Source: Hippopus hippopus
Taxonomy: Eukaryota > Mollusca > Bivalvia > Cardiida > Cardiidae
Reading direction: 5' to 3'
DNA length: 64,000 nucleotides
Assembly: GCA_946811185.2 (NCBI GenBank)
Contig: OX328109.1
Location: forward strand, 29,806,129 to 29,870,128
The position numbers were made by a program, and so were the translations under genes. Shown one piece after another: positions 1 through 10,505 of this stretch. The stretch's first letter is position 1. The number at the start of each line of letters is the position of its first letter. Below the pieces are notes generated by a model. That model ran no database searches, was not told the DNA's origin, and was given only the letters and a program-made list of their open reading frames with translations.

Positions 1-254
1 TATGGGACTCTTTTTTATCACATAACAATATCTCATGAATTATAGGTCAGAAGTTTCAAAACTATACATGCAAACAAAGATATTTCCATCATAAAACCTA
101 ACTTCTCTAAAAGTAGTATAAAGGGATGTTACATGTCATGTCACACAATGCTTATGGCAAATGTGTGTAAGAAAAGAAAATTTGTGATGGGTATACTACT
201 CTGAAATCAAGGGGGGTTATGTGATCAAATTTTTTCTTTTAATTTTTTTGTCAG

Positions 255-3200
255 ATGGAGACCACATTTCTTGTTCAAGGCCTACACATGAGACTCTCAA
301 TCAGTGAACCAAACATCACAGAGGCTTGTAATGAAACACTCACTCCAGCTTCACCTGATCAGGATAAGGTATGTATAACTTTCTAACTCTTTACCACACA
401 AAAAAAATGCAGAGTTGTCCAGATTGAAAGCATTTTCAAATCAGGGCTTTTTTTCCAAAAATTGGGAAGGGGCCTTAGCCTTTCATTTTGGGAAATTCAA
501 GCGCTATTTTGGCCAAAATTGGGAAAAAAACAAACTGACTTTCAAGGTACATCAATAAACAAATTAATGGCAGTGTACATACATAAATAGAAGTTGCATC
601 AATTTAATGATTGAAACAAATTTAACAGTTAGGCTTATAGCCCCTTTTAACACTACTGTGGTACACTTAATACTACAGCAGAACTGCTATACAGCCATTA
701 TATGATCATTATCTATGGAAGTTACAGGGCTAGGCTTGGACATTATGTCTGGAGATGGAGAATTTGCATCATGTACAGTGATAATAATTGTCTAGTCTTC
801 AGACAACGGGAGGTCGGCGATGTCTGACAGAACCGGCACTTCAGATTGAGAATCAGTATGCGGAGATTTGATTACCTGTAGATCGATCGGCAAAGAATTT
901 GAACATTTCACGCCCAAAGTAAAAAGACTGCACTGGCCTTCATAGTCTGCAGCCCTTTTAACAAACTTTTTGTAACGTTTACTGGTTCTTGACATGTTTT
1001 ACTTTGATACAGCGTGTTTGTTTTTTTTTTGCAAATGCATTTACTGCAACCGAGTAAAAATATGTTTCACACTGTTAAATTAAGAAAACTTCTTTTGTCA
1101 ACTGTAAGATTTTATAAAAGACAAACAATTATTTAACATGTCAAAGATTTAATATTGAATGATCGGGAAATGACAAGCGTGTCAAGTCTACGTGCGGTGT
1201 TATAACGCGCAAAAATAACTCGTTTCGGTTACCGTTGCCTCAATTAAACAAACCAAATGTCGCCAAGAAATTGCAACATTTCGGCTGTACTGCAGCGCAG
1301 TCAGCCAAGTCCTTTCGGTACAAATCAATAAAAAGCCTGCTTTCGGTTTCAATGGCTGCTAAATAACGAAAGTTTTATGTCTGATCATGTAAAATAGCTT
1401 TCAAGATATTGGTATTTTAACTTATTGGGAACTTCAACATCGTATTATGGGGAATTCTCTCAGCAAAATTGGGAAATTCTTACACCAAAATTGGGAAAAA
1501 AAAGATGCTTTTTGCGATTGGGAAGTCACCAAATATCAGCCTCTATTATAGAAGGAAAAAAAGCCCTGCAAATGACAATTCTAATTTGGCTACAGTGATA
1601 GCATTAGTTTTTGAAAGGGTAGAAAACATTGTGAGAAAAGGAAAAAATGCTAGTTACCACCATTTTCTCTTTTTCCCCACAATAGTTTTCAATCCCTTCA
1701 AAAACAACCCAATTTTTTTGCACTACATATTATTTTGCATCTGCAGATCCTTTCAATTTGAGAAAATTCAAAGTTTTGTAATCAGATAAAGAATCAATAT
1801 ACAGCCAAAATTGGACATATGGTCCCATGTTTTAACAACCCTGAGAAAGACAGCTTATGAGAACAATGTTGGAAAGCAGGAAAATACCACAATATTTTCT
1901 ACCCTTTCAGGAATAATTCCCATTGTTGAGCCATATTGAATTTGTTGTTTGCATACTGCATTATTTGAATTTCGATGAATGCATTATTTTGTCATCATGT
2001 ATAGGGTTGAATTCTTGAATGATTAATAATAACCCCCCCCCCCCCACCCCCCATGGGAACAAGACAGTTCTCCCACCTTCCACAAGATAGATTAAATACT
2101 AATGTGTCTATAGAGAAAGCCAAACATCATGGGTAATGGAGAAATTACCTGTAACAAGCAATTTCTCCATTCCCTCAGTGTCCTCCCCTTTTGAAGAACT
2201 CCTAATCATTTCTTCCAATTTAGTATAAATCATATGCAGATGCTGTTATTTTGGAAGAGTCTAAAAGATGTTGTTTCAGAAAAGATTAGAAAACAGAGTT
2301 AACCCTTTACCACACAATCCAGAGTTTTAGCAACCCTGGGTGAGAAGGTTTTCGAAAACATTGCAAAATGAAATTCTTTGAGCCATATCTAATTTGTTGC
2401 TTTAAAGTTAGGGCAAGTCTAAAATTTTGTCTTCTGGTAAAGAGTTAACTATTCCTTGCTGTTTACCAGAGTAGGAAAATACGCTTTTTTATAACATGTT
2501 CTGACCATGGTCTGAGCTTACAAGAATTGACTGTCCAATACATGTACATGTCGACTGTCCACTGCACAGCGAGTTGAAACATCCTTCCAAACCATTTACC
2601 ACACAGTCCTGAGTTTTAACTACCTTATGGAAATGTTTTTTGAAAATGTTGTGGGAAAAGGAGGAAATGCTGGTAAGCAGCATTTTCTCCTTTACCCACA
2701 GTGTTTTCTAACCTTCTAAAGACAAATCTCATCATTTCAGTTGTATTTAAGTTGTCGTCTGCAAGTGCTTTCAATTTGGACAATTCTAAAATCTTTGTGT
2801 AATTAAGAGGTAAAAGATAAAAGTACAAGATTGTTTGATAAAGGGTTCAAAATTTCTTACCCTGTGATAGGTTAAAGTTAACGATAAATATCCCTTCTTT
2901 CTTTTTTCAGTTTCAAATTGCCGTTGCTTGGCTGACGCTATTTGATGTTGTCCTTGTAATTTTAATCATACCTATCATGGATCGTATAATATATCCTTGG
3001 ATGCGGGCTAATAATTGGAAATTTGGGATGTCCCATCGAATTGTCATCGGAATGTTCTTTTCCCTGTTTGCCATTTTTGTCGCTGGAGGTTTGGAAAATT
3101 GGCGAATGTATGTTTATTGGCAGCATAATACCACGGGATGCTGTTACAGGACAATAAAACAACAAATACGTAAGCACTTGCATTATATCATTAAGTTTAC

Positions 3201-6200
3201 TATCTCTGCACTTTTCTGGCAGATGTCTCCATTTAACCCTTAGGCTGCTATGTGCAATTCAAGGACCATATGGACAGTGCAATTCAAGGACTAAGTGAGG
3301 ATAGTGTAGATCAAGATCAGACTGCACAGAACATGCAGTCTGATCATGTATCTACACTGTCCTATAGGGAAAAATTTTTCCACAAAAAGTAACTTTGAAA
3401 TAGCAATAGTTGGGTTTTTAATGTCAGCTTGAAAGTTTCATTTTAGTTACATCACAGGTTAAGGGTTAACCCTTTATCACACGGTAAAATTTAAGACCTA
3501 TCGAAATTGAAAGCATTTGCAGACGACACTTTCATAGTGGCTCAAATGACGCAACTTTTCTTTGATAGACTAGAAAACTTTGTGGGAAAAGGAGAAAATG
3601 CTTGTACCAGCATTTTCTCCTTTTCCCACAATGTTTTCAAAAGGCCTCTTCTTCAGAGGCGTTAAAAGGCGTCATTGTGTGGTAAAGGGTTAAGCCTTTC
3701 CTAATTCTTTATCCAACAACAAAATTAACTCTTTACCACACAACAGTATTTTAGACTTGTCCAAATTGAAAGCATTTGCAGACAAAAAATTAAAGGTGGT
3801 TTAAATGGCGGAATTTATCCTTGATAGAGTAGAAAACATTGTGGAAAAAGGAGAAAATGCTGGTAACCAGCATTTTCTCCTCATCCCACAATGTTTTCAA
3901 TGTTTTCAAAAGCTTTCTTTCCCAGGGTCGTTAAAACTTGAGATTGTGCGGTAAAGGGTTAAGACGTCTACAAACTTAAAGCATTAGCAGACTGTGAATT
4001 ATATGTTTCTCAAAACATGAAAATTGTCTGTTATAGGGTAGATACCACTGTGTGAGAAGGAAAAAATGCTGATTATCAGCATTTTCTCCTTTTTCCACTT
4101 GTTTTTAAAAGCTTTTTCCCAGTGTCAATAAACCTTGGGATCGTCTGGTAAAGGAACCTCTTTTTTTGGCTTTAAAGGTTGAGAGCCAGAAGAGCTTATA
4201 ATTTGCAGTGGTTTCTTTCTGTAAGCCTTTTTCTTGTGTATATGGTAAAGTCAGAATAAATTTTGCGATTCATTTTCATGAAACTTGAACAGTTTGTTTA
4301 TCATCATCAGCTTAAACTGTATTGAATATGAGGAACAGTCATTTTAAGAAAAGTAGTTTCTAATGTTTTCTACACTCATCTCTGTGAATCTCTGCACTCA
4401 AATGAAACTTAGCAGCCTTTTTGGTGGCTTTCTCAAAAAAATCATGTGAAACAAAATCTGGTCTAATGTCTATTAATCCTTTATCACACAACAAAATTTT
4501 AGACCTGTCCAAATTCCAAGCATATGCAGATGCCAGATTAATTGTGGCTAAAATTGTGGAAGTTGTCCTTGATAAGATAGAAAACATTGTGGGAAAAGGA
4601 GAAAATGCTGGTAACCAGCATTTTCTCCTTTTCCCACAATGTTTTCAGAAATCTTCTTTCTCAAGGTTGTTAAAAGTTGGCATTGTGTGGTAAAAAGGTT
4701 AAATCTTTACCAAACAATCCTGTGTTTTAAAGAGTCTGAGGAAGTAGCCTTTTGAAAAACCTTATGAGAAAAGGAGAAAATGCTGATAATCAGGATTTCC
4801 TCCTTTTCCTACAGGGTTTTCTACAATTTAAAAGAGAGTCTTCATCATTTCAACTAAATTTCATATGTCAGTCTGCAAGTGCTTTCAGTTTAGACAAGTC
4901 TAAAATTTTGTTGTTTTGTAAAGAGCTAAGTTTCCTACAGCATGGTATTCAATTTGTAAGAAATAAAGGGAATAGAGAAATTCTTTTCGTATCCAATTTG
5001 TAAAAAAAAAACATTGACTGGGGATTTTACAAAGAAAATTTATCTCTTGTAGTACATGTATTTTTATTAACTGTCATCCTTCAATTTGTCACCTTTGCGA
5101 GCAGTAATTTCCAAAATCTATCTACACTCGAATCTTGGTCTACACTGTTCGCAAGGGTCACAAATGTTATTGGATGAAAATAAGGATTAGTGTAAGGATA
5201 GAGGGGGATGGCCACGACCTCCCCTGTCTAATATACATGGCTAATAAAGTTTACAAAAAAAAATTATCTCTTTTTCTGTCCAGAAAACACAACATACTAT
5301 GCAGCAGATGTCAGTATTCTCTATCAGATTCCACAGTACTGTCTGATTGGATTTAGTGAGATTTTCACCAGTATAGCAGGCAAGTGGTCCCTATAATTCT
5401 TCTTTGTTTTTATTCGGCCCTTTACCTAACAATTCTGTGGTCAAACGACCTTGAGGAAGAAACCCTTTTGGAAAACATGGTCCGGAAGAAAAGAAAATGC
5501 ATGAAACCAGCATTTTTTTTTCCTTTTTCCACAATGTTTTCTAACCTTTTAGGGACAAGTTTTCATCATTTAATCCTCATTTTTAGCTTGACTGTTTTCA
5601 AGGAAAAAATTGAGGTATAGTCATAGCCCTGGCGTCATTGTCTTGGTCGCCGTGCAAAAACTAGGGACATTTTATAATATCTTTTTCATGGTTGAAGGTA
5701 TTTACTTCATACTAGGACTAGTTGTTAACTATCAAAACGGAGCCCCATTCAACAAGGGCAGGTAACTATTAAGATATTTTTGACTCAGTTATGCTCCTTT
5801 TTGGATTTACAATTTTACTATAACCAACTGCAGCCAAGCATTCACACCAGCATACTGTGCTCTTCTCGTTGTCTACAACAGCTTTGAAATTGGACCAATC
5901 TAGAATTCTGTTTTTCAGTAAAGACTTAATGTATAGTGGTTTTACTAGTAGTGTATGGAAGGCATTAGAGATATTCAAGTGTTTACAAAACGACAAAATT
6001 TTATGCTCATCAAAATTGAAAGCATTTGTAGATGACCTAAATGTTACCCAAATGATGGGGTTTGTCTTTGAAATAGAAAACACAGTGGGAAAAGATAAAT
6101 TGTTGGTCACAGGGTCAAATCTTAGAAAAATCTAGTTTTTACACTGGAGGCAATATTTTTAATGCAATTCTCATGAAAGTCAGAATGCTTGTCTTAATGA

Positions 6201-7415
6201 TTTCTCAGACGATTTTTAGAATTAACGGTAGTCAATTTTAGTCAGAAGTAGGTCACTGGGACAAATCTTACAAAAACCGGGTGTGCATTCTAGAGGCCAC
6301 ATTTTCAGTTCAAACTCGTGAAATTGAGTCAGAATCTTTGTCTTGATGATGTCCGGGACAAGTGTGAAAGTGGATCATGTTGGGTCATAAGGTCACTAGA
6401 ACAAATCTTAGAAAAACCTGGTATACCCTCTAGAAGTCACATTTTCAGTCAAATATGTCTTGAAAGTTAGTCAGAATGCCTGTCTCGATAATTCCTTGGA
6501 TGAGTTTTAAAATGGGTCACCTTATGGCAGACCTTAAAAAAAATCTGTGTGCAATCTAGAGGCCTCATTTTTGGTTTAATACTTAAAGACTTTACCAAAA
6601 ACCAAAATTTTTCGACTGGTCCAAATTAAAATCATTTGCAGCCGACAAATGAAATGTTGCACTAAACATGAAATCTGTCTTTCAAAGGGTAGGAAACAGT
6701 GGGAAAAGGGGAAAAGCTGGTTACCAATATTTTCTCCTTTTCTCACAATCTTTCCAAAGGTCCTATTCCTTGAGGATAAATAGTTGCCATGATCTTACAC
6801 ATGAACAAAAAGCATTAAATTAGATTTTTTTATTTGGATTTTCTAGGTTTGGAATTCGCCAGCCTGTCAGCACCAAGATCACTGAAAAGCAGCATCATGG
6901 GATTATTTTATTTTTTCTCTGGTGTTGGAAGTTTTCTTGGATCTGCATTGTTGTACTCATTTCAGGACATTTGGTTTTCCAGCATTGATCATGGAAATAT
7001 AAACAGTCGGAAAAACTGCATGAATTATACTGTGACAAGTCATTTGGATTTTTACTTCTTTGTCCTTGGTGGTATTCAAGTGCTTGGCATTGTTCTATTT
7101 CTCATCATCATCAACCTGGTGAATTTTGGTTCAGGCAATTTCAACCAGTCGAAACTTGAACAAAACAAAGACACTTCGAGTACAATTCCTGATCGTCCTA
7201 TCAGACGGAGAAACATACCAAACTATAATCATGCTTCAATCTCAGATCGTCCAACAACCCCTAATTATGTAACAGAGGATTCTGGAATGTCATCGGCAGG
7301 TTCCAGTGGTCAAGAAAAGTTGACAAATGTTGACGGTCCTTCCTCTGTTAGACGAACAATAGGTCGAGATCGAAGTTTACGGATAGGTGCTGGCGTAAAT
7401 GTGGTTCCTGAATAA
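255..7415 (+). CDS. SLC15A4: SLC15A4/SLC15A3-like peptide/histidine transporter, 3' four exons (partial gene)
   Basis: Exons read at 255-368, 2911-3169, 5284-5379 and 6847-7415; phases 0, 1 and 1 agree across the three introns and the frame closes on TAA at 7413-7415 (345 residues here). The family is the POT/PTR proton-coupled carriers; PHT-type members move histidine and di/tripeptides across endolysosomal membranes. Recognisable blocks are [14 protein letters not shown] in the first exon, [12 protein letters not shown] and the helix around [14 protein letters not shown] in the second, [15 protein letters not shown] with SEIFTSIAG in the third, and [11 protein letters not shown] plus [16 protein letters not shown] in the fourth. 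I infer four to five membrane helices, then a hydrophilic tail of about 85 residues rich in Arg, Ser and Pro, which looks longer than in vertebrate PHT1. The first exon starts at a splice acceptor, so the N-terminal half lies upstream. The third exon ends at a GC donor. A3 versus A4 cannot be decided here. Confidence 0.88.
384..1800. repeat. Family A MITE copy split by a hAT-like insertion
   Basis: The left end carries TAACTCTTTACCACAC and the start of the long arm (GATTGAAAGCATTTT). The copy resumes at 1569 with the rest of that arm, then the hairpin near 1630-1695 (AAAATGCTAG / CATTTTCTC). The right arm is also of the long type (CTGCAGATCCTTTCAATTTG). A short further fragment of the family follows at 1814-1912. 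Confidence 0.7.
442..1568. mobile_element. hAT-like DNA transposon, non-autonomous, 1.13 kb, 15-bp TIRs
   Basis: Perfect 15-bp terminal inverted repeats (CAGGGCTTTTTTTCC at 442-456, its complement at 1554-1568) are flanked by the 5-bp direct repeat CAAAT (437-441 and 1569-1573). Removing the insert plus one CAAAT restores a continuous family A MITE, which confirms both boundaries. Repeated AATTGGGAA motifs crowd both subterminal regions (450-532 and 1425-1530), as is usual for transposase binding sites. The interior has only a 67-codon minus-strand ORF (995-792) with a basic N-terminus, which I do not recognise. CAGGG termini fit hAT; a 5-bp duplication is shorter than the usual 8. Confidence 0.75.
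2299..2822. repeat. Two family A MITE copies (one lacking its hairpin)
   Basis: The copy at 2299-2449 has both TTAA-flanked ends and both arms but has lost the central palindrome. The copy at 2587-2822 is complete, with the hairpin around 2647-2710 and one arm mutated (GGAGGAAATGCTGGTAAGC). Confidence 0.7.
3233..3469. repeat. Family C MITE (TTAACCCTTAGGCTGC-type)
   Basis: It begins TTAACCCTTAGGCTGCTA and ends in TTAAGGGTTAA. The middle holds an inverted pair (GATCAGACTGCA / TGCAGTCTGATCA) around 3317-3347 and the phrase GTGTAGATCAAGATC. Its right TTAA (3466-3469) is also the left TTAA of the next family A copy. Confidence 0.65.
3466..4152. repeat. Cluster of three family A MITEs sharing TTAA junctions
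   Basis: Copies lie at 3466-3693, 3725-3962 and 3959-4152, all with the long arm first (GACTTGTCCAAATTGAAAGC type). The second and third share the TTAA at 3959-3962. Central hairpins are at about 3573-3642, 3835-3899 and 4045-4112; the third copy is the most decayed. Confidence 0.75.
4473..4929. repeat. Abutting pair of family A MITEs in opposite orientation
   Basis: Copy 4473-4702 has the long arm first and a near-perfect hairpin at about 4580-4644. Copy 4699-4929 has the short arm first and shares the TTAA at 4699-4702. A weak family C fragment (CTTGGTCTACACTGTTCGCAA) follows near 5133-5152. Confidence 0.7.
5380..5381 (+). other. GC splice donor of the last SLC15 intron (GC-AG intron)
   Basis: The exon ends ...ATAGCAG and is followed by GCAAGT. 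This is the standard GC-AG donor context, with every other position matching the GT consensus. Using it joins GCA-G to GT-TTG and reproduces the family-conserved SIAG-LEF junction. The nearest GT, four bases later, would break the frame. Confidence 0.8.
5413..6103. repeat. Decayed family A MITE fragments in the SLC15 GC-AG intron
   Basis: 5413-5600 retains the left end (CCCTTTACCTAACAATTCTG) and a degenerate hairpin. 5985-6103 is a long arm (AAATTGAAAGCATTTGTAGA) truncated just inside the hairpin. The sequence between them (5630-5930) resembles text near 14740-14990 and 56510-56770 (ATTTTTGACTCAGTTATGCC), so it is another dispersed repeat. Confidence 0.55.
6103..6580. repeat. Degenerate tandem array, about four units of 115-125 bp
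   Basis: Recurring phrases are GGTCACNGGGNCAAATCTTA, GAAAAACC, TCTAGAGGCCACATTTTCAGT and GTCAGAATGCTTGTCTTGATGAT, in the same order each time. The same unit recurs at 43140-43520. It lies between two family A fragments in the last SLC15 intron. Confidence 0.6.
6585..6800. repeat. Family A MITE just upstream of the last SLC15 exon
   Basis: Long arm first (GACTTTACCAAAAACC, CAAATTAAAATCATTTGCAG). The hairpin at about 6690-6750 has mismatches. It ends about 45 bp before the acceptor at 6846. Confidence 0.6.
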
Positions 7416-7429
7416 TCCAACCAAACTCT

Positions 7430-8804
7430 CTTACTGTACCAAATAGTCAAATTTGAGATTTCTAGATTGAAAGTATTTACAGAAGACAGCTCGAAGGAGG
7501 CTGAAATGATGGAACTTTATTCTTGAAAGGGTAGAAAAGATTGTGATAAAAGGAGAAAATGTTGGTTACCAGAGTTTTCTCCTATTTACACAATGTTTTA
7601 GAAAGTCTATTTCCTTTGGGTTGCTAACACAATAGACCATTTGGTAATGGGGTAAGCTCATTCCAGCATATGCTATTTTGTAGCCTGTATAATACTTTAC
7701 TATAAGCTGCATTAGCTTATAGGACTGTTTTGTTTTCAAATCCGAACAGGATCTCAACTCACAGCATTCCCACTGGTGATGCAAGAAGTTATATTGGTAA
7801 ACACTGATGCTGAGTAATTCTTTACCATACAACAGAAATTTTAGACATTCACAAATTAAAAGTAATTCCAAAACTAATATGTGAAGAGGCTCAAATGATG
7901 GGATTTGTCTTTGACAGGACAAAAACATTGGTCACCAACATTTTCTCCATTTCCATCAATTTTTTCCAAAGCCTTTTTCCTAAGGGTTGTAAGACCAGGG
8001 CATAGTTTTATTAAGGGCTAAGGAGAATATAGGGAGATTTTGAGTGTGCCTGCAAAACTCAGTTCTCTTCCTATCCTTTATCTGATTAGATTATGAATGT
8101 TTTTGAACTTTCAGCATGCATTTTGATTAGATGAGTGGTATTTTCTTGGCCAATCAGACTTGATCGGTGTTTGTAATAACTCTTTACCAAGTAACACAAT
8201 TTTAGACTTGTTCAACTTTAAAGTATTTGCAGACGACAATATAAATATGACTCAAACATTAAATTTTTCGGAAGAGTAGAAAACAGTGTGGGAAAAGGAG
8301 CATTTCTCCTATTCCCACAATGTTTACACAATTTTTTTTTTCAGGATCGCTAAAAATTGGGATTGTGTGGTAAAGAGTTAAAGTTCATCAAGTAACCAGA
8401 ATAAGGATTGAATACATGGATGATAGGCAATTTTGAAACAGAAGATATGTTACCAATGTTTCAGTTGAAACATTTATGCAAATTATAGTTTTATATTATA
8501 TTCATTTTCAAGAATGAATAGTGTTGAAAGTCTGTGATATATATCTTAGAGCAATATTAGGTATAGTCAAAGTGCTTAACCCTTTACCACACAGTCCCAA
8601 GTTTTGATGCCCCTAAAGAAGAAGACTTTTGAAAACCTTGTGGAAAAAGAAGAAATTACTGGTAACCAGCATTTTCTCCTTTTCCCACAATGCATTCTAT
8701 CGTGTCAAAGACAAATTCCATGGTTTGAGCCACATTTTAATTGCCGTCCGTAAATGCTTCCAGTATTGATCAGTCTACATCTTTGTCTTGTGGTAAAGAG
8801 TTAA
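7430..8804. repeat. Four family A MITEs downstream of the SLC15 stop codon
   Basis: Copies lie at 7430-7653, 7815-8021, 8178-8381 (long arm first) and 8577-8804 (short arm first, clean TTAACCCTTTACCACAC end). The 8178 copy has lost most of the loop-proximal palindrome. If the SLC15 3' UTR is long, some of these would be transcribed in its mRNA. Confidence 0.65.
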
Positions 8805-9347
8805 ACGTGTGATGTATTTTTTTCTTTCCTATTTAAGTCATGTGATATTTTATCAAAATTGAGGCTGACAATGTCATTTTAATTATGATTTACTCTACAC
8901 TGCTTTCCTGTGCAAGAGTCACAGAAAAGTGAGATTTAAAAAAGTTTAAATCAGTGAATTGTTACTTTGAGACATAATAAAATCATGAGATTTAGACTAG
9001 GAATATCATTATTAATAATGATGTATACAATGTCTGCCTTTAGGACCCAAAGAACTTTGCTTTCCTTTTCACATCCAAGCTTTGATTACTTATGGACCAC
9101 ATTTTCTTTGTACAAAATTTATACTTTTGATGGTAGTAAAACAAAATTTAATACTATGTGTTAAAGCCTTTGCTAATATGCAAATTGTGTACAATTACCG
9201 ATTTCCATTTTATATGTATAATTATTATGTAGCAGGAACTTCTCTTATTGCCTTTTTGTTAGGTTATACAATAACACACAACATGTATTAAGATTTAAAT
9301 TTTATACAATTGTTTATGTCACACTTTGTTTACATTGTATAATCACA
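8805..9347 (+). other. AT-rich stretch, possible SLC15 3' UTR end; no gene seen
   Basis: No family A-C repeat is recognised here. An AATAAA lies at 8976-8981 in AT-rich DNA and could be a poly(A) signal, but it is 1.56 kb past the stop codon and nothing else supports it. Confidence 0.25.
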
Positions 9348-10369
9348 GGCCTTTGAAGCTCTATTGGTCTATCACAGAACCCCAAAATTGTCCTTGGTCG
9401 ATCATCGAACACTTAGCACATTGGTACATTGCCTGTATATCACAGAATATATATTCAAATTTTCATCAACACTGTTTATATAAATAGCACATTGGTGACT
9501 CCATCTATATCGTATATAGTAAGACAAGGTGTGCAACGAAATCGAAGAAAATTCGACCCCCGTCCCCTTTCAGAGATAATATTTAAATGAAAACGGAAAA
9601 ATAAACCTAGTAACCGGTGCAGATGAGTTCACAAATGATTTTTCTTCTGTACCCTGACCCTCGAAAGTTCCGAATGGCTCTTGCCATCAAGCGATAGCTC
9701 TCATCTCAAAAAAATTAAAAAGCTTCCACATTTTCCGGATCGCCATGTGCTGACATCACACAATTCGTTATGACGCAGCGAATTAGAACTCAAGTGAATT
9801 TGCTATCAAAAGACGCGCCAAAGCTTTTGACCGGTGAATGGCAAAAATGCATTTGAAAATATGCGAAATGGGAGATGAAAATCGTGAAACTGGATTAGAT
9901 GAAAAGATAAATTTTATCAGACGAAATGTTAATTTAATAATTTCATCAATACACCAACAAAAAAAATTTCGATCTATGTTTGAAAAAAGAATTTACTTTT
10001 TATTCGCTGCAGGATTACATATCGTGTGACGTCAGCGCATGGCGATCCGGAAAATATGGAAGCTTTTTAATTTTTTTGAGATGAGAGCTATTTCTTGATG
10101 GCAAGAGCCGTTTGGAACTTTCGAAGGTCAGGGTACAGAAGAAAAATCATTAATGAACCCATCTGCAACGGTACCTAGGTTCATTTATTCGTTTTCGTTT
10201 AAATATTATCTCTGAGAGGGGACGGGGGTCAAATTTTCTTTGATTTCTTTGCACACCTTGTCTTACTATATTCAATACAGAGGGAATCCCCAATGTGCTA
10301 TTTATAGTAACAGTGTCTGATAATGAAAATTTTGTTACCCCTTGATAGACCAATGGAGTTTCAGAGGCC
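9348..10369. mobile_element. 1.0 kb foldback element with arms of about 350-400 bp
   Basis: The left arm (9348-about 9770) and right arm (about 10025-10369) are inverted copies. Both carry GGCCTTTGAAGCTCTATTGG-type termini, GTAGTAAGACAAGGTGTGCA-like text, the CCCCGTCCCC tract, and GGATCGCCATG. The loop of about 250 bp holds a 63-codon ORF (9838-10029) that I do not recognise. No clear target-site duplication is visible. Confidence 0.75.
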
Positions 10370-10391
10370 TATGGTATAAGCTTATCTACAT

Positions 10392-10505
10392 ATGAGCCAT
10401 GCTCTGTAAAAAGGGGGTTTAATGTGTCTATAAAAATTATTGCCCAAGATCAGCCTGTGCAATCTGCACAGGCTGACCTGGTCGAAACTTTTTTGCTATT
10501 GGTAA
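10392..10505. repeat. Family B MITE, 5' half
   Basis: Starts TGAGCCATGCTCTGTAAAAA, runs through the internal palindrome (AGATCAGCCTGTGCAATCTG and its partner CAGGCTGACCTGG), and stops at the junction with the satellite array. Confidence 0.7.

Noticed and set aside
9838..10029. 63-codon ORF in the foldback loop
   Set aside because: Too short and without homology I recognise; kept only as a note within the element.
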